A stretch of DNA of 64,000 nucleotides, taken from contig NC_092189.1 in assembly GCF_043641665.1 (NCBI RefSeq), positions 8,201,333-8,265,332 of the forward strand, written 5' to 3'. Shown here piece by piece: positions 1 to 20,313 of the stretch. A model generated the notes under the pieces. The model worked only from the letters and a program-made list of their open reading frames with translations. It did not search any database and was not told where the DNA came from. The stretch is from Enoplosus armatus. Its lineage: Eukaryota; Chordata; Actinopteri; Centrarchiformes; Enoplosidae. Position numbers and translations under genes: made by a program. Positions within the stretch are counted from its first letter, which is position 1. Every line of letters starts with the position of its first letter.

Positions 1-936
1 GGCCCAGGCTGGGATGGCTGACTAAGTGGACGCAGGGTGCTAAATCTGCCTTTCAACAACAGCCTGATGAATCCTTCGCATCTGCTTCCCGTCTCCCTGC
101 CGAGCAAGCTCTGAGCTAACCAACACACGATGAACTCAGACAGCCAGGGCCTGGTGGGCATTTCCAAAACTGATATGGCAGAATTTGGATGTGAGGATAT
201 CCTTATGCTTTTTGTTGTTTACAGGGCAGGCAGCCAAGCGTCTTATCAGCCCCGATGTTGTTTTTCTTGGTTTCTGTCCTAATGCTCTCCAGAAGGAGAG
301 GAGGGTCTGATGAGGAATGTAATTTCTTTTCCCTTAAGATCACTCATGAGCGATTGTCAAACTGTTGCCATCAAACAAACCACTGGAAAATCTGGAAAAA
401 TGTAACATATCTCTGATCAGACATGTCTTAGCAGGCATTACGCCAAAAATGATATGGAGGACATCAAAGCCGACAGGCAAAGTTGACTTTGATGACGGGC
501 AGTACATCTAGATTATGTCATGCCAGCTGAATACAAAAAGATTTATTCAACGTGATGCTGAAACAGATGTCAGCAGTGTGCGTTGTTATGTGAATGCCCC
601 TTTGTTTCCTTTTCCAGTCAAGAAAATGAGTTACGGGGCCGTCATGGTGAAATCAACATCCAGCTTCTCTCTTCCTCTTCTTGAATGTATGACACTAATT
701 CAATTTGGACAGGATAGACAGAGGGTGTGTAGGTAAAAACCAGGATGACAGACTGTGGGTGTGTGTGAGGAGAGATGGAATGCATGAGGATGTGGTGGTT
801 GGCTGAAATAAAATAGGTGTGTGTTAGGTATGATAGCAGCACTTTCCCTGTGTCATTTCCTGGCCACCTGTTTGCCAGAGTGCATGAATAGGAAAGTACT
901 GTGCTTCTCTATGTTAGCATCCCCTGTAACACCCTT

Positions 937-962
937 TCCTCCTCCTCCTCCTCCTCCTCCTC
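937..962. repeat. (CCT)n microsatellite
   Basis: About eight perfect CCT units in a row, in the gene-poor flank. Confidence 0.9.
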
Positions 963-1242
963 TCTGCTCAGAGCAGTCTAGCACAGACTAGGTCAGACTC
1001 CATTTGAGAAAAACAGTAACCCACTAGTCATTCTGCCAAACATTTCCTGAGAAACGGAGCAAGGTTTTATATGTGCGAGCTGTATTTTCAGACTTTGAGT
1101 GTGTCTCATAACCCTAATATTTCATGCAGGCCATAAATAGTTGGGGGATGAATGCTGAGGAAGTCGCTATAAGAGGACTTGAAGTTTATCAGAAGTTCAG
1201 GAGCCAAAAAAGAAGGAAAAGCAAAGTCAACTGCCCTTGCTG

Positions 1243-1292
1243 TTTTAAAGGATTAGTTTGAGATGAGAAGATCGATACCACCCTTAAGTTTG
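1243..1292 (+). repeat. Truncated copy of dispersed MITE-like repeat
   Basis: The stretch runs from TTTTAAAGGATTAGTTTG into GATGAGAAGATCGATACCAC. The same two blocks recur at 40892-41112, and the second block recurs inside 6571-6957. Only the left end is preserved here. A non-autonomous DNA element is inferred from the inverted ends of the fuller copies. Confidence 0.7.
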
Positions 1293-4200
1293 TGTCTTCA
1301 GTGTGAAGATACGGCCAGCAGCTTTTGGATATTCCTTTGTGCAAGGAGCTTGAGAGCATCACATGACAAAAAAACGAACTGTACTAAATGCTGGCAATGT
1401 GAGCAATCAAGTCGATACAAGACTGAAAACCCACACCAGGCAACACAACAATGTTATTATTGTCTGCAGAATCAAAGTAAGGGATAGGACCATTTCTTCT
1501 GGGATTAAATCCAAACCAGCATTCTGCTTCCTAAATCTGAGTCAGTAACCATCGTGTGTGCTTTCCAATGGCAAGTCTAATTACTGGCTGCAGCCGGGGT
1601 TAACTAACAGTTTGGGTTCTACCATATTTCCCCTCATAAACCTTTAGTAACGTAACGCAACACCGCACAGCCCATTAAAACAAGTGGAGAAAAAGTGTGT
1701 GACAAATACCTCTTTTTGCAGAAACTGCACATCCATAGGTTACAGAGGTTGAGGAATGCATTCCAAGAAGAAATGGGTTCAGCTCAGGTTATTTGACTGC
1801 AAAAGTAAAATCATATAGTCACAACACGAGGCGTTGCAGCTGAACATAATACTGTGTTTTCTTTCTCACTGGCGAGGGACTAATGCCAGGATACGATGTT
1901 TAACAGAACATCCAGTATAAAAAAAACATTACTGGTGTGTAAGATCTTCTTCAGTCTATTAAAGTATTCCTGTGCAGAATAAACAATCATGTCATTATGA
2001 AAATGAAAAAAATAATGACCTCAAGTAACATCTTTGGCAATGCAGTGTTGTTTGTATACTCATAAGGTATTGATATAACAGCCATGTAAGTTATGAGAGT
2101 ATCCCTGGAGACACACCCAAATATAAACAGCCTGAAATACACGCCTGCCAATCTAGCCAGCGGCAGCCATCTGGGCCTATCCAGTTACAGTGCTGAATAA
2201 GAAAATGAGAAAATAAATAGCTAGCAGTACCAAGTTCCTGTTCAGGCTGACTCAAGAAAACCACCTTCTCCTGTTCCAGCCCACAGGTGATCAAGCCAGT
2301 ATAAAAGCTTGCTAATAAATTCAGCACCACGGCCCCTGAGGTGTCTGGGATTTGGGGGTCTTGATTGAGGGGATGTTTGACCTTCTTGGTTGGAGCTCTC
2401 TGCCTCCAGAGGGCTGTTTAAAGCACTAAAAAGTCGTGCCTGGGTTTCAGTTTCGTGACCCAGTTAAAGGCTGTGTGCTGGCAAACGTGCCCGAAAGGTT
2501 TCTCGTCTGGCAGCAAAACCTGGTTTGCTCGGCTCCCGGTCTGTCAAGCTTAGCAACGGCACTCTTATTTTAACTCCCCTCTAATTAGGGGCTGGGTGGA
2601 CCAGGGGGAGAGAAAGAACGAGGGATGGACAAAATGGAAAGAGAGCCACAGAAATAAAGAAAAGGAGAAGAAAGTAAAGTCAGTAAAAGCTGCGACTAAA
2701 AGAGAGAAAATGAAAATGCATGGGGAGAGATATAGATGATATTTTATCCTGGCAGAAGGAGAAGGAATGCTTTGTTTAACTTTTCTTGAGGTTGTGTTAT
2801 GATAACCCTCAGCATGAAAATATTTATGGACTCAGTGAAGGTGGGGGGGGGGGGCCTTAATAACAGATCACGTTGGACGTTGGACGACATAAGTTCCTGC
2901 TAACAATGTTGTGCAAGCTACACCAGGAACATGAAGTCATTGCTGTCCTGAGGCTTACACCCACATGTTGTTTTACTCATTTAAAGGAACATCTCAGCAC
3001 CAAGACAAAATTCTCCATGTGACTCTAATCTGTATGAAACTACAACTCAGAGGTGGTCCCCCTTTTATCATCCAAGGAATGAAACATTTTTTAGCACTTA
3101 ACCGAGTGATGTTGATCCAGAGGGGAATCTGTTGCTCTTGCTTCAGGGTGAACAAGGTCAGGTGCTCAGGGGTCGAGCTCATCCGTCCTCTGGCAAATGG
3201 ACAGATGTCAGCGATGTATTACTACTGCACGGCCTGGAGCGCAGTCCCATATCTGTAGCTGTGGGTGAGCTGATGCTATGTGCAGTTAGTGCAGACTTTC
3301 CACTTTGTAGCCCTGCTGATGCTGATATTTTTGTAGGTCGGATGTTGCCCAGTGACTACCATTAGCATCTTGTTTGAACACAAATGATAGTTTACAGCTG
3401 CAGACACACATGGAAAGAAGACAAATTCTAATGTATGGCTGAAGAAGCGAGATCCTATGAGGAGTCCCTGTTGCTAAGTCTCAACCATTATCAGAGGATG
3501 TTATACAGGAAAGGAGTGACAGATGCTTCAGATTGGTCCCAGAACAAAATATTCCCCTCCTTTGAAGACATATTTTCTTCCCTCAGGACCCCTCCCCCCC
3601 TCCCCGTCCTGGATCTACATTATTTCTCCTCTATTTCTTTGACCCTCTGCCACCCTGAGACCAGGCCGAGCCACTTCTACTGCATTGCAATATATAATAG
3701 GGTCAGACATCTTGTATAAAACCTGATTTTTATGAAGTTGTTGCTGTTGGTGGTAGTTGTAAAAACTGGATTATGTTATATGTTAATTACAATTAAGTGA
3801 TTAAAGATTTCTTTAATACTACTACCTAAACTGACTCTCTTTCTCGTTTTCACTCTGTCCAACCAAGTCTTATCAAAACTAAAATTACACACAACATATG
3901 TGAAAATCCAGTGAGGCCTATCTTCCAACAGTAGAGGTAGTGGAGGGGGGGTTTAGGGGGTTTTAGATAAAGTCGACGCAAGCCAAAGTCAGCGGATTGG
4001 CAACAAGATTATCTTTCCCGCGTAGGCAGGAAATCAGATCTGTCAGCCCCATCAACAGGAAATTAAAGAGGACAACATGGTTTAGACAAAAGCCAACAAA
4101 CCCCTGGTCTACCCAGATCCTCCCAGCTGCAGCTTCACCCAGTGACAAGGCCTGGCAACGCTTGAGGACGTCCTGACAGAGAAACACTCCTCAGTCTAGT

Positions 4201-6570
4201 CTGCAGATAAACAGAGCCCTCAGACAGCAGACATCCTTGTGTAAATAATAAATGTTTGGAAATTTCTACTTCAGCTGTTGAATGTAGTCTCCATCCTCTT
4301 GTCCGGCTTATCTGGGCTCATTTCATTCATATCTCTGTTTCTGATTTGGAAAAGGCTCAGTTAATACAGCCTCTTAGATTTGATACAAGCTCAAAATGGA
4401 AGTTTACCTAACCAGACAGCAATCTGCCCCAGGGAGAGATTTATTCAGTTCAAACACTATGTTGGAGAGTATACCTCCAGGTATATACACAAAATGTGAT
4501 CATACAGATGCCCATTACCAGAGGACCGTCTACTGTTTGTTACAGTATTAACACACAAAACCTTTGCATTAAGCATTCGATGTAAAGTTAAGATATTACA
4601 AAATCAGATTTTAATGAAAACCTAAAGAAAGGTGGTTGGATTTCTACTTCACAAACCAATCACACAAATTGTATGTCATCATGATCTCATTGTATGTTCC
4701 TTGTTATATTGTTTTAACCGGGGTGGCAATTATAACCTGTCTTAAATTCCTTGGGCGTGACTGATATCTTTACCTTAGCGGTCTGTTCTCTGTTGACGGT
4801 CCCTGTGGGATGTTGACTCTGACTCTGAGCAGCCACAGCTGAGCTTGAGTATCTATAAAACTCTGTTTTATCTGATGATCTCATTCATTCAATGGGCACA
4901 GGTGTGCAGGTGGAAATTAAGATCCCTTTGGACTTGAAGATAATCAATACTGAATCAAAACACAACCCTCTTCATCTGTGGCTGCATCAGCTGCTAGATA
5001 TATATTCATTGTGCAGGGAATTTAATGAGACCTCACACTCTGAATGAGTTTGGTGAACAAAACCTGTAAGAATCATAATATGTACAGACGTGTATGTAAT
5101 GAAATGTGAAATGACATGCTTCACATATGCATGTATGTTTGTAGGTTTTATCTTGTACGATTGCATGACCACTTTACAATAAATTTTTCACAATCTTACA
5201 TTTACTGACTTTTAAGTCTTCACTGGAAGCAATTTTGAAACTGTGAAAACAGTATTGAACAACAAATACAATGATTAAAAATCTGTAAAAGATGAAATAC
5301 CATAGATAGTTAGACCAAAGAGGGTAAATCAGGATACAGCATAATGATTGGTGATTTTTCCTCCTCGAAAGTGTTTAATTAGATGGATTGTTAAAAGGCC
5401 TGACGAGGTGAAAGTATGCAATGTTTCCCAAGAATATAAGCAAAAATTAGAGAAAAGACAGAAAAAAATCTAACAGGATTTTTCTTCATCCCTTTTATGA
5501 CCTGGCGAGTTATCGTGGAATCTATTGAGATCTTCTGTTTTAAATTCTATAAATACATCTCACATATAATACACATCTCTCATGTGCAAAATAAAGTATT
5601 TATTATAAATTCTTTAAAATCTGTTTACTCCAACTACAGAGAACTCATAGTTCCATCTGCAGGGGATTTTCATTGTCCTCTGGTCCTTTAAGGGCCTCTT
5701 CAGCCTGTGAAATGTACCACTGATAGAGTCTACAGCAAATCCACATCTACAGTTTGACATTTCATATTCCTGCACTATAAATCCAATGAAGCTCTCATTG
5801 ATTCCCTGCATTGATTTAACTTAGCCTCTCCTGGGTGAAATACGGCACTGCTCAGTGATGGGAACTTGTGTGTGTATACTGGATGTGGATATACAGTATT
5901 TGTGGTGTGGTGGTGGGTCATGTTGGGCTGGGCTTCTGTGGGTTTGGCTGCACGCCCTGGGGCGGTTGTACAGCGGAAACCAGCCACTTCTGTCTTTAGC
6001 ATCTATCTACACGTCCTCAGCTGCCAGCACACTATCAGCGAGACCTAATGGGGCTTAGCTGCCCAAGAGGCCTCTGGCTATATGTCCACAGTGAGACAAC
6101 AATAGTGCTTCTATTACAAGTGTTGCCCTAATTGAAATCCTTTATTTATTGAACTTGCATTATTGCTGGCGTGTGGCTGAATTTCTTTGGGGCATGTAAT
6201 TCATTTAGGCAATTAATGAACCTTGTTTGGGTGGACACTTGTAGACCACAGAGGATTATCTTGTGCTGGGCATCACTGAATGAAGATCTTAGTGTGGCAG
6301 GTGCAGATATGCATGACTCTTTTCTATAAAAGTCTGGGGAACTAGAGCTCTGCTCTGTTTGCTGATACAAGCAAATAATAAAGTGTCATTCGTGTTCCAG
6401 GTCGAAATGTCCTGGAATGGATTTATATGTCTGTGCAAAGAGATCCGAAGCCTTTTGGAAAATTCAGGCCTAGGTGTGACTGTGGCAGCATGCTCGAACT
6501 CAAGTTGATCTTCGAGATGTCAACACAACTCAGCACACACTAGTACACATGCTAGAGAAAATCTTGTTAA

Positions 6571-6957
6571 ATTAATTTGCTTTCTTACAGAGAGTTACAT
6601 GAGAAGATTGATACCACTATCAAACTTGCTGGTTAGCTTAGCTTAGCATAAATACTGGAAACAGGGGGAAACAGCTGGCTCTGTCCAAAGGTGAAAACAT
6701 TTCAACTACCAGCATGTCTAAAACTCACAACACATTAAGTCTAGTTTGTCGAATCCATTTTTTCGAATCTGAAGTTTTTTTGCTGTTTCCAGTCATGCAG
6801 GCAAACATTTGATCTCTTTGCGCAGACATAAGACATCTGTGATCACAAAAATACCCATGAAGGTTATAAAAATAGGATTTAAGGTTTGCAAAGGGAACAC
6901 TGTGTGACCGAATCATTTAAAAATGGGGCTAACCAAAATGTCAAACTATTCCTTTAA
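6571..6957 (+). repeat. MITE-like dispersed repeat, fuller copy
   Basis: The copy shares GAGAAGATTGATACCACT, the TTAGCTTAGCTTAGCATAAA block and the GGAAACAGGGGGAAACAGCT block with 40892-41112. Its right end reads AACTATTCCTTTAA, the reverse complement of the left end TTAAAGGAATAGTT of the 40.9-kb copy, so intact members have inverted termini. It has no coding capacity. The repeat resembles one I know as very common in percomorph fish genomes; its exact class was not verified. Confidence 0.75.
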
Positions 6958-9368
6958 GGGTATCATTTCCTTCACTAAACTAGACTAGTCCTGATTGTCA
7001 GATTTCTATTCTACTCTGGTCTTTCCACTGAGAGGGAAGAGGCCGAGCAAACAGCAGACTTTTAGCCCTCCAGTGGATTCAGCAGTTCCCCTGAGGCCCC
7101 AGTCTGTGGCACTGGCCTTAGCTCTGGGTGCTGACACACTTGTGCCCTTGCACACGCAATGCACCCGGCGAGCAATGAGCAAATAATAAATGAAAGCACA
7201 GGCCTGCAGTCTGCGCCTCTGACGGGGGCTCGGAGGGGGTGTCGGGGGTCAGCTGCTTTCTCAGAGCGATCTTTTTCAACCAGTCGTCCAAAGTCAACAT
7301 TCCAACTAACCTACAGCCATCAGAGTGCAGGCTGAGAATGAAAGCGAGAGGAAATGAAGGGAGATGGGGAGAAAATGACAAAAAAGAGTATCGTGGAGAA
7401 AGAGTTTTTTTTTCTTTCCTCCTGAAAAGCTAAGGTTTCACAGGTTTGGCTTTTCCCAGCTTTAGAAGCCCACATGCCTACAGTTATTCATCTGGGTAGA
7501 CATCATCCATTACCTCTAATTAACCAGATGATGGTCTGGTGAGCAGAAAATGAAGGAGGCGATTAATCACTCAGGGCACCTCCAGGCCTACTGCTCAACC
7601 TAAAAGAGCTGGATGTGAACAAAAAAAGCTCTTGGGTCTTCATGCCCAGAAACAGGACTTGTCCAAACTATTCTGGTCCACAAGCAGAAGTAAAAAGAGA
7701 CTCCTCTGAGGATTATATTGGCCATATCTATCCACCTGGCAGATCTAATGAAGAAAACAGAACCTCATGCATGTACAGTATGCAGTGTGCAGTTGATCCG
7801 TGAGAGGGGTAATACATAGAGAAACGACAGCCGAGCAGGCTTCTAGATGCCATATTTTTATTAGACGGAGAGAATTTACTGCCTCTGTTGAGGTGTAGCT
7901 TTTCTCCTCCTTTGCTCGCTTGTGTCATGCTTCCTCTGTGGGTGAGTTACTGGCGGTTTTGGGGCGGTGACGTAATTGTGGAAAGGTCCTGGGTGCAGTC
8001 AAACTTGTAATTCAGTGAGGAATTTCTCATCTGGTCAAGGCTGGCCGGGCTTGTCTTTATAAATAAAGATGTTAGTCTTCAAAAGAGGAAAAACAGGGGA
8101 AGAGGAAAGGAGAGACATGAAAGTCCTTTACTAACCCACTTACTTGCTCAACACTGCTGGAACACCCTGATATTAAATTCTAACCCCCTTAACATGGTCA
8201 CAGGTCAGATTTCTGTGCTGTTTGCTGTATGAGGTTCTACAAATAAGAACACGCTGATGCTGAGCATGAAATAAGTCCAGCCTTGATCCAGGAAAATATT
8301 ATCCTGACCAGAAGAATCCAGAATTTGTCTTCCAGACGGTGTTTTTTGGGGCTCATTCAAGGTCTGTTCACGAGTCAGTTATAAGATTTCTGCATAAATC
8401 TCCACTGCCATATGCAATTCAGTCATTTTCAATCACTGTCTCCTCTGTTTATCTAAATTAAATTATGGCCATGACGACCTATATACTGGTTTAGCATAGC
8501 AAGTGTTCTATCTTTTTTAATAAAATATGATACTCCCAGCAGCACCAGCAACCTCCCAGCAAGCACAGGTACAGTACACCACTGCTGTGCACTGGGAGTC
8601 GGCTGCTGCTATCATCAGCTGTGTTTGAAGTGGGAGTCTGGGCTGTTTCAGTGGTACTGACTCGCCCCATGTGCACTTTATTACCTCATCTTCAGGGGTG
8701 ATTTATGGCTCTCGTACAGGCCATTCTTCTGAACTGTTTACATCTGCTGAAGATAAAAGAAAATCATAGCTTTATTACTCAGACGGAGTGGGTCTGTTTA
8801 TACAACAGACGGGCCTTATTGGACCTGCATCACATGTATCTGATCTGCCTTTTTCAGAGGCAATAAACTGCCCAATGTGTGCAAAGCATCGCAGGACTGA
8901 TATGTGTTAAGACAAACGGGTATCTGTTGGAACACAGATTCCATTACTGTCTACTCCTAATGTTGACAAGTAGACATTTTATGCTCATGACTCACATCCT
9001 GAAACAAAAAAAGAAAAAACATCCAGCTTTGCTAGGGTTATTATTAAAATGTTTCTGTCTGGATCAGAGCGCCTTGTGTCTTCTCACTCAAAACATTACT
9101 ATAATCAGATGTACTGTTTCAGCTTGTGGGGTAATTAAAGAATATACTAAAGAACGCATGTCCCTGTATGCTCTCTTATGTCTTCACAAAGCTTTCTCCC
9201 AAGCAACTGCTGTCTACAAACTGTTTGCCTGTAGCGCCATCCTGTGGTGACGATGAATACACCACAAAGAGCAGAGGAAGTCACGTGATTCAGAGAGCCT
9301 GACTAAACTTTCTGACTAAGTCACGTCAGAGAAGAAAAGTCAAGAGGTCTGTTACAGTATCACATTAT

Positions 9369-9374
9369 TTTATT
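9369..9374 (-). terminator. Poly(A) signal of dctn4
   Basis: AATAAA on the minus strand, about 1.13 kb downstream of the dctn4 stop codon. It predicts a 3' UTR ending near 9350. Earlier signals may also be used. Confidence 0.5.
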
Positions 9375-10503
9375 AGCCGGTATAGAGGATTAACTGTGTT
9401 TGTTGTAAGGATCTGTTTTACTAACACACTCAAGACCGAAAGTGACAGTAGCTTACTGGTACACACTGACAGAGCAGTCTGTGAACTCTACAAACCAAAA
9501 AAGACATACATAAAAAGTATAGTGTCTCAGTACATTTAAATGATAACACTTTGTACTTAATGTCATTTACAGAGCATCTTACACATCCTCTCCATAGTGC
9601 CAATGAAGGCTTGACTTCAGATAATAGTGAAACTGTGGGCAGGTATCACCTTCAACCCAAGAAGAGCCTCTCTGATAAGAAAACAGTACAGGATCAGTAA
9701 CTGTGATGCCATTGCCTAACGTGTGCGATATTCACTATAGTTGAAGCATGCGAGTTAATACGATACTATTGTCTGCAGAAAAGGATGTTGACAAGGATAC
9801 AGAAGCTAAAAGCACAGAGTGTGCTGCACGGTTGGGAATTGCTCAGATTGTTCTCAACTACGATTTCTGATTCTGCCCATTGACCTCAGTAATTTATTGT
9901 TTTTGTTATATTAAATGATTAAAGACCAATATTCCACAAAAAGAATCCACAGCCAATACATTTAATAAGACAAAACATACTTGTACATAGTGTGGAGACA
10001 GAGGCTGGGAGGTTACAGCTGCTTTGCCATTGAAGAAAATACTGTATGTATAACTGTGATAAGCCCAATTTTTCAACAAAACTCAACATTTTTTAATAGA
10101 AATCATATGTATATATAAGGTTCTGTTTCCTGCAAGTAACCTCACACTAAAAGTGCTTTTTACTGATAGATGGTATAGTGTTTAAGCTGAGGAAGATATG
10201 TTGTGAAATACAGTATATCGTGGTTTATATATTGGTACTGTATTTGCCAAAATCAAAAACAATCAAAATAAAACAAACAATAAACCCGATGCATCAGTTA
10301 GTCTGCTATCATGCAATCACTGTATGTTCCACAATGTATCTGATGGTGCAACTTTAGCTGAAACAAATACAAAACAAAAAAAAAGTCCTTTCATATCAAT
10401 AAGCAGAATCAGAAATCATTTGTAAATTAAATTAATCCCACAGAAATTAGTTCAAAGAACTCAACGCTAGGACTGTTTGATGGTAGTGCAGAGTATTTCA
10501 TGT

Positions 10504-18418
<7,915 letters not shown>

Positions 18419-18526
18419 CTCCAACCAGCGCAGTCTAGTCCGTGGGCTCGCTGACTGCACTGTTAGCATCGATGTCACCGCTAGTCGTCTGGCCTTTGAG
18501 GAAAGTGTGCTCAATGTCGACCTCAT
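18419..18526 (-). other. In-frame open 5' extension of dctn4
   Basis: The frame of dctn4 stays open for 36 codons upstream of the conserved start, to an ATG at 18526, with another in-frame ATG between. The encoded stretch is rich in Ser, Thr, Arg and Leu and has almost no acidic residues. It may simply be 5' UTR; the conserved ATG at 18418 is the safer start. Confidence 0.4.
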
Positions 18527-18539
18527 GTGGTCAACATTG

Positions 18540-20119
18540 AAACTGCCAGCATCTAGAATATTTAATGAAAATGCAAATTTTGTTCATTTTAAAAGTTAAA
18601 CCATGAGATGCACTGAAACGTATACTGGGGGTTTTGTGTTTCCACATCACAGCCGTTTAAGTTTACTGGACCATGATTGAAAACACGTTTTTGACTAGAG
18701 GGGGGCTTCACGTTTCCTTTGATGGTTTCCTAAGTTTTGTCTAGTACCCTCTAGTATTTTGTATAATATTCATGGAGATCGGTGTCTTTTGTGGCAAGAA
18801 GTTTTGGCAGATAGCCTCTCTTCATAGCCAGCATGAACAAAATACCAAAGATCCAGTGCAGTTTTCAACCACCAGCAACACTTCACAGTTATGGCTAGCT
18901 TCTGTGCAGTGTTTCCCACAGGATTTTGTGAGATTGTGGTAGGTGGACACAGACCCCCTAGGGGGCCAAAGTAGGTCTACTCTGTACTTACTCTGTAAAT
19001 AGAGAATCATTAAATGTATCTGTGCTGTATTTCATTGAAAATCATCGTCACTGCTGTAATAGTGCCCTAGGAGTTTGCTACAATATTCACTATCTATGTG
19101 GCAGCTCCAGAGGGCCTGTCAATCAACTTCAGATCATGATATATATGAATTTAATTCCATTTTGTCCCCCCTTAAAGAGACTGAACAAATTCATGAATTC
19201 ATACTGAACAGTACAGTATTACAGAAATAACTTGTGCAGGGTGCAGAGATGCGTGTGAACCAGGTTAGTAAAAGTGTGAACATTACAAGACTAGATCAGC
19301 TGGGGATGTCGGTATACAGCTACATTTTCAAGCTTGGCAAGTGTATCACAGATGGACGGAAATAAATACAATGAAATAACTTCACCTACTTTAACTTTTA
19401 ACCAAATCCCCACACTACATTCAAATAGTATACTATAAACATCCTTTGCTTTCTTGTGCAGCCCAGCACATTCATTTGCCTCCTGGATTCTAATCTTTTT
19501 TTGTGTTTTGTCTTGATGATTGATGATGATGATATGTAACGTTACACTCATGTTGCTGTAAAAAAGACTGTATGCTGCCTTGTGGGACAAAAACGGTGTA
19601 AAATATAGTCAATGAGGCACTCTAACAGGACTGGAAAGAGGCCTGTCAGCCACCCACAGGGCATATGGCCAAGTACCAGCTCACCATGGCAACAGCTGAT
19701 CCCAGAGAGGAGAAATGATCCATGAATAAAAATTAAACCAACAGTATTTCTCCTCTTTTCAGGAAAGGTGCAGCATATCATCTTGGATCCATTAAGATTC
19801 AGTCAAGTCCAACTTGTCACTCAAACAGACGCCTTAATATGTTTTATTTATTTTTTCTCTTACATTATTTCATCAGTCAGAGAATGCTGTTTATGAATGT
19901 TCACAGTAGGTTGAGCACCAGGCATGCGCAGACTGACAGACACACGCAGAGACCTAGTCAACTGTGCTTGCTTTATTTTTGTCAAATTGTCTTAATTAGG
20001 GGCAGTGAATGTTAAAGGAGTTACTGTTAGTTAACAATCACTACTAAATAAAGAGTTCTGCAAATGCACAAACTTATTTCTATCTAACTTTCCATCTATA
20101 TGACATCTGTAGATACCGT
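18540..20119. other. dctn4-gpx3 intergenic region
   Basis: Spacer between the divergent genes dctn4 and gpx3. No coding exon was recognised. The block near 18904-18965 (GTGTTTCCCACAGGATTTTG and following) looks like a piece of a dispersed fish repeat. The left end should hold the dctn4 promoter, but no TATA box stands out. Confidence 0.6.
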
Positions 20120-20160
20120 ATTCATCCATTCATTCATTCATTCATTCATTCATTCATTCA
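20120..20160. repeat. (ATTC)n microsatellite
   Basis: About ten ATTC units, one of them ATCC, lying about 150 bp upstream of the gpx3 start codon. Confidence 0.95.
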
Positions 20161-20183
20161 TAGGCCTATGATTGTGTGCGCTG

Positions 20184-20232
20184 TTACGTCAGCAGAGGGC
20201 GTCATCCCAGCCAGCTGTGCGCCCCCGCCCCC
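20184..20232 (+). promoter_or_regulatory. Probable gpx3 proximal promoter elements
   Basis: TTACGTCA at 20184-20191 is a CRE/ATF-like site. It overlaps CAGCAGAGGGCGTC, which resembles a CTCF core. GCCCCCGCCCCCC at 20221-20233 is a GC box. No TATA box was seen. These lie 80-130 bp upstream of the start codon. The assignment rests on motif likeness alone. Confidence 0.4.
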
Positions 20233-20313
20233 CTCCCAGAGGAGTTAATTCATCCTGAGGGGGAAGCGGACAGACATTTACAGTAAGGAGTCACCGTGTC
20301 GGGGAAGGACGGC

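Larger units (their letters stand above)
1..9350. other. Gene-poor flank, no gene recognised
   Basis: No exon with a recognisable protein family was found on either strand. The open frames present (for example 2965-3258 plus, 3435-3719 plus and 8879-9250 plus) are short, low in complexity or rich in unusual composition, and resemble no family I know. The stretch holds a CCT microsatellite, a 12-G run at 2843-2854 and two copies of a dispersed repeat described separately. Its right end is the 3' flank of dctn4. It could hold distal regulatory DNA or noncoding exons of a gene outside the window; nothing in it shows this directly. Confidence 0.6.

Noticed and set aside
8879..9250. 123-codon plus-strand open frame downstream of dctn4
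   Set aside because: No family resemblance; it contains a poly-Lys from an A-rich run and lies just beyond the dctn4 3' UTR.
20296..20313. GTG-initiated extension of gpx3
   Set aside because: A eukaryotic start at GTG is unlikely; the tandem ATG at 20314 gives a normal signal peptide.
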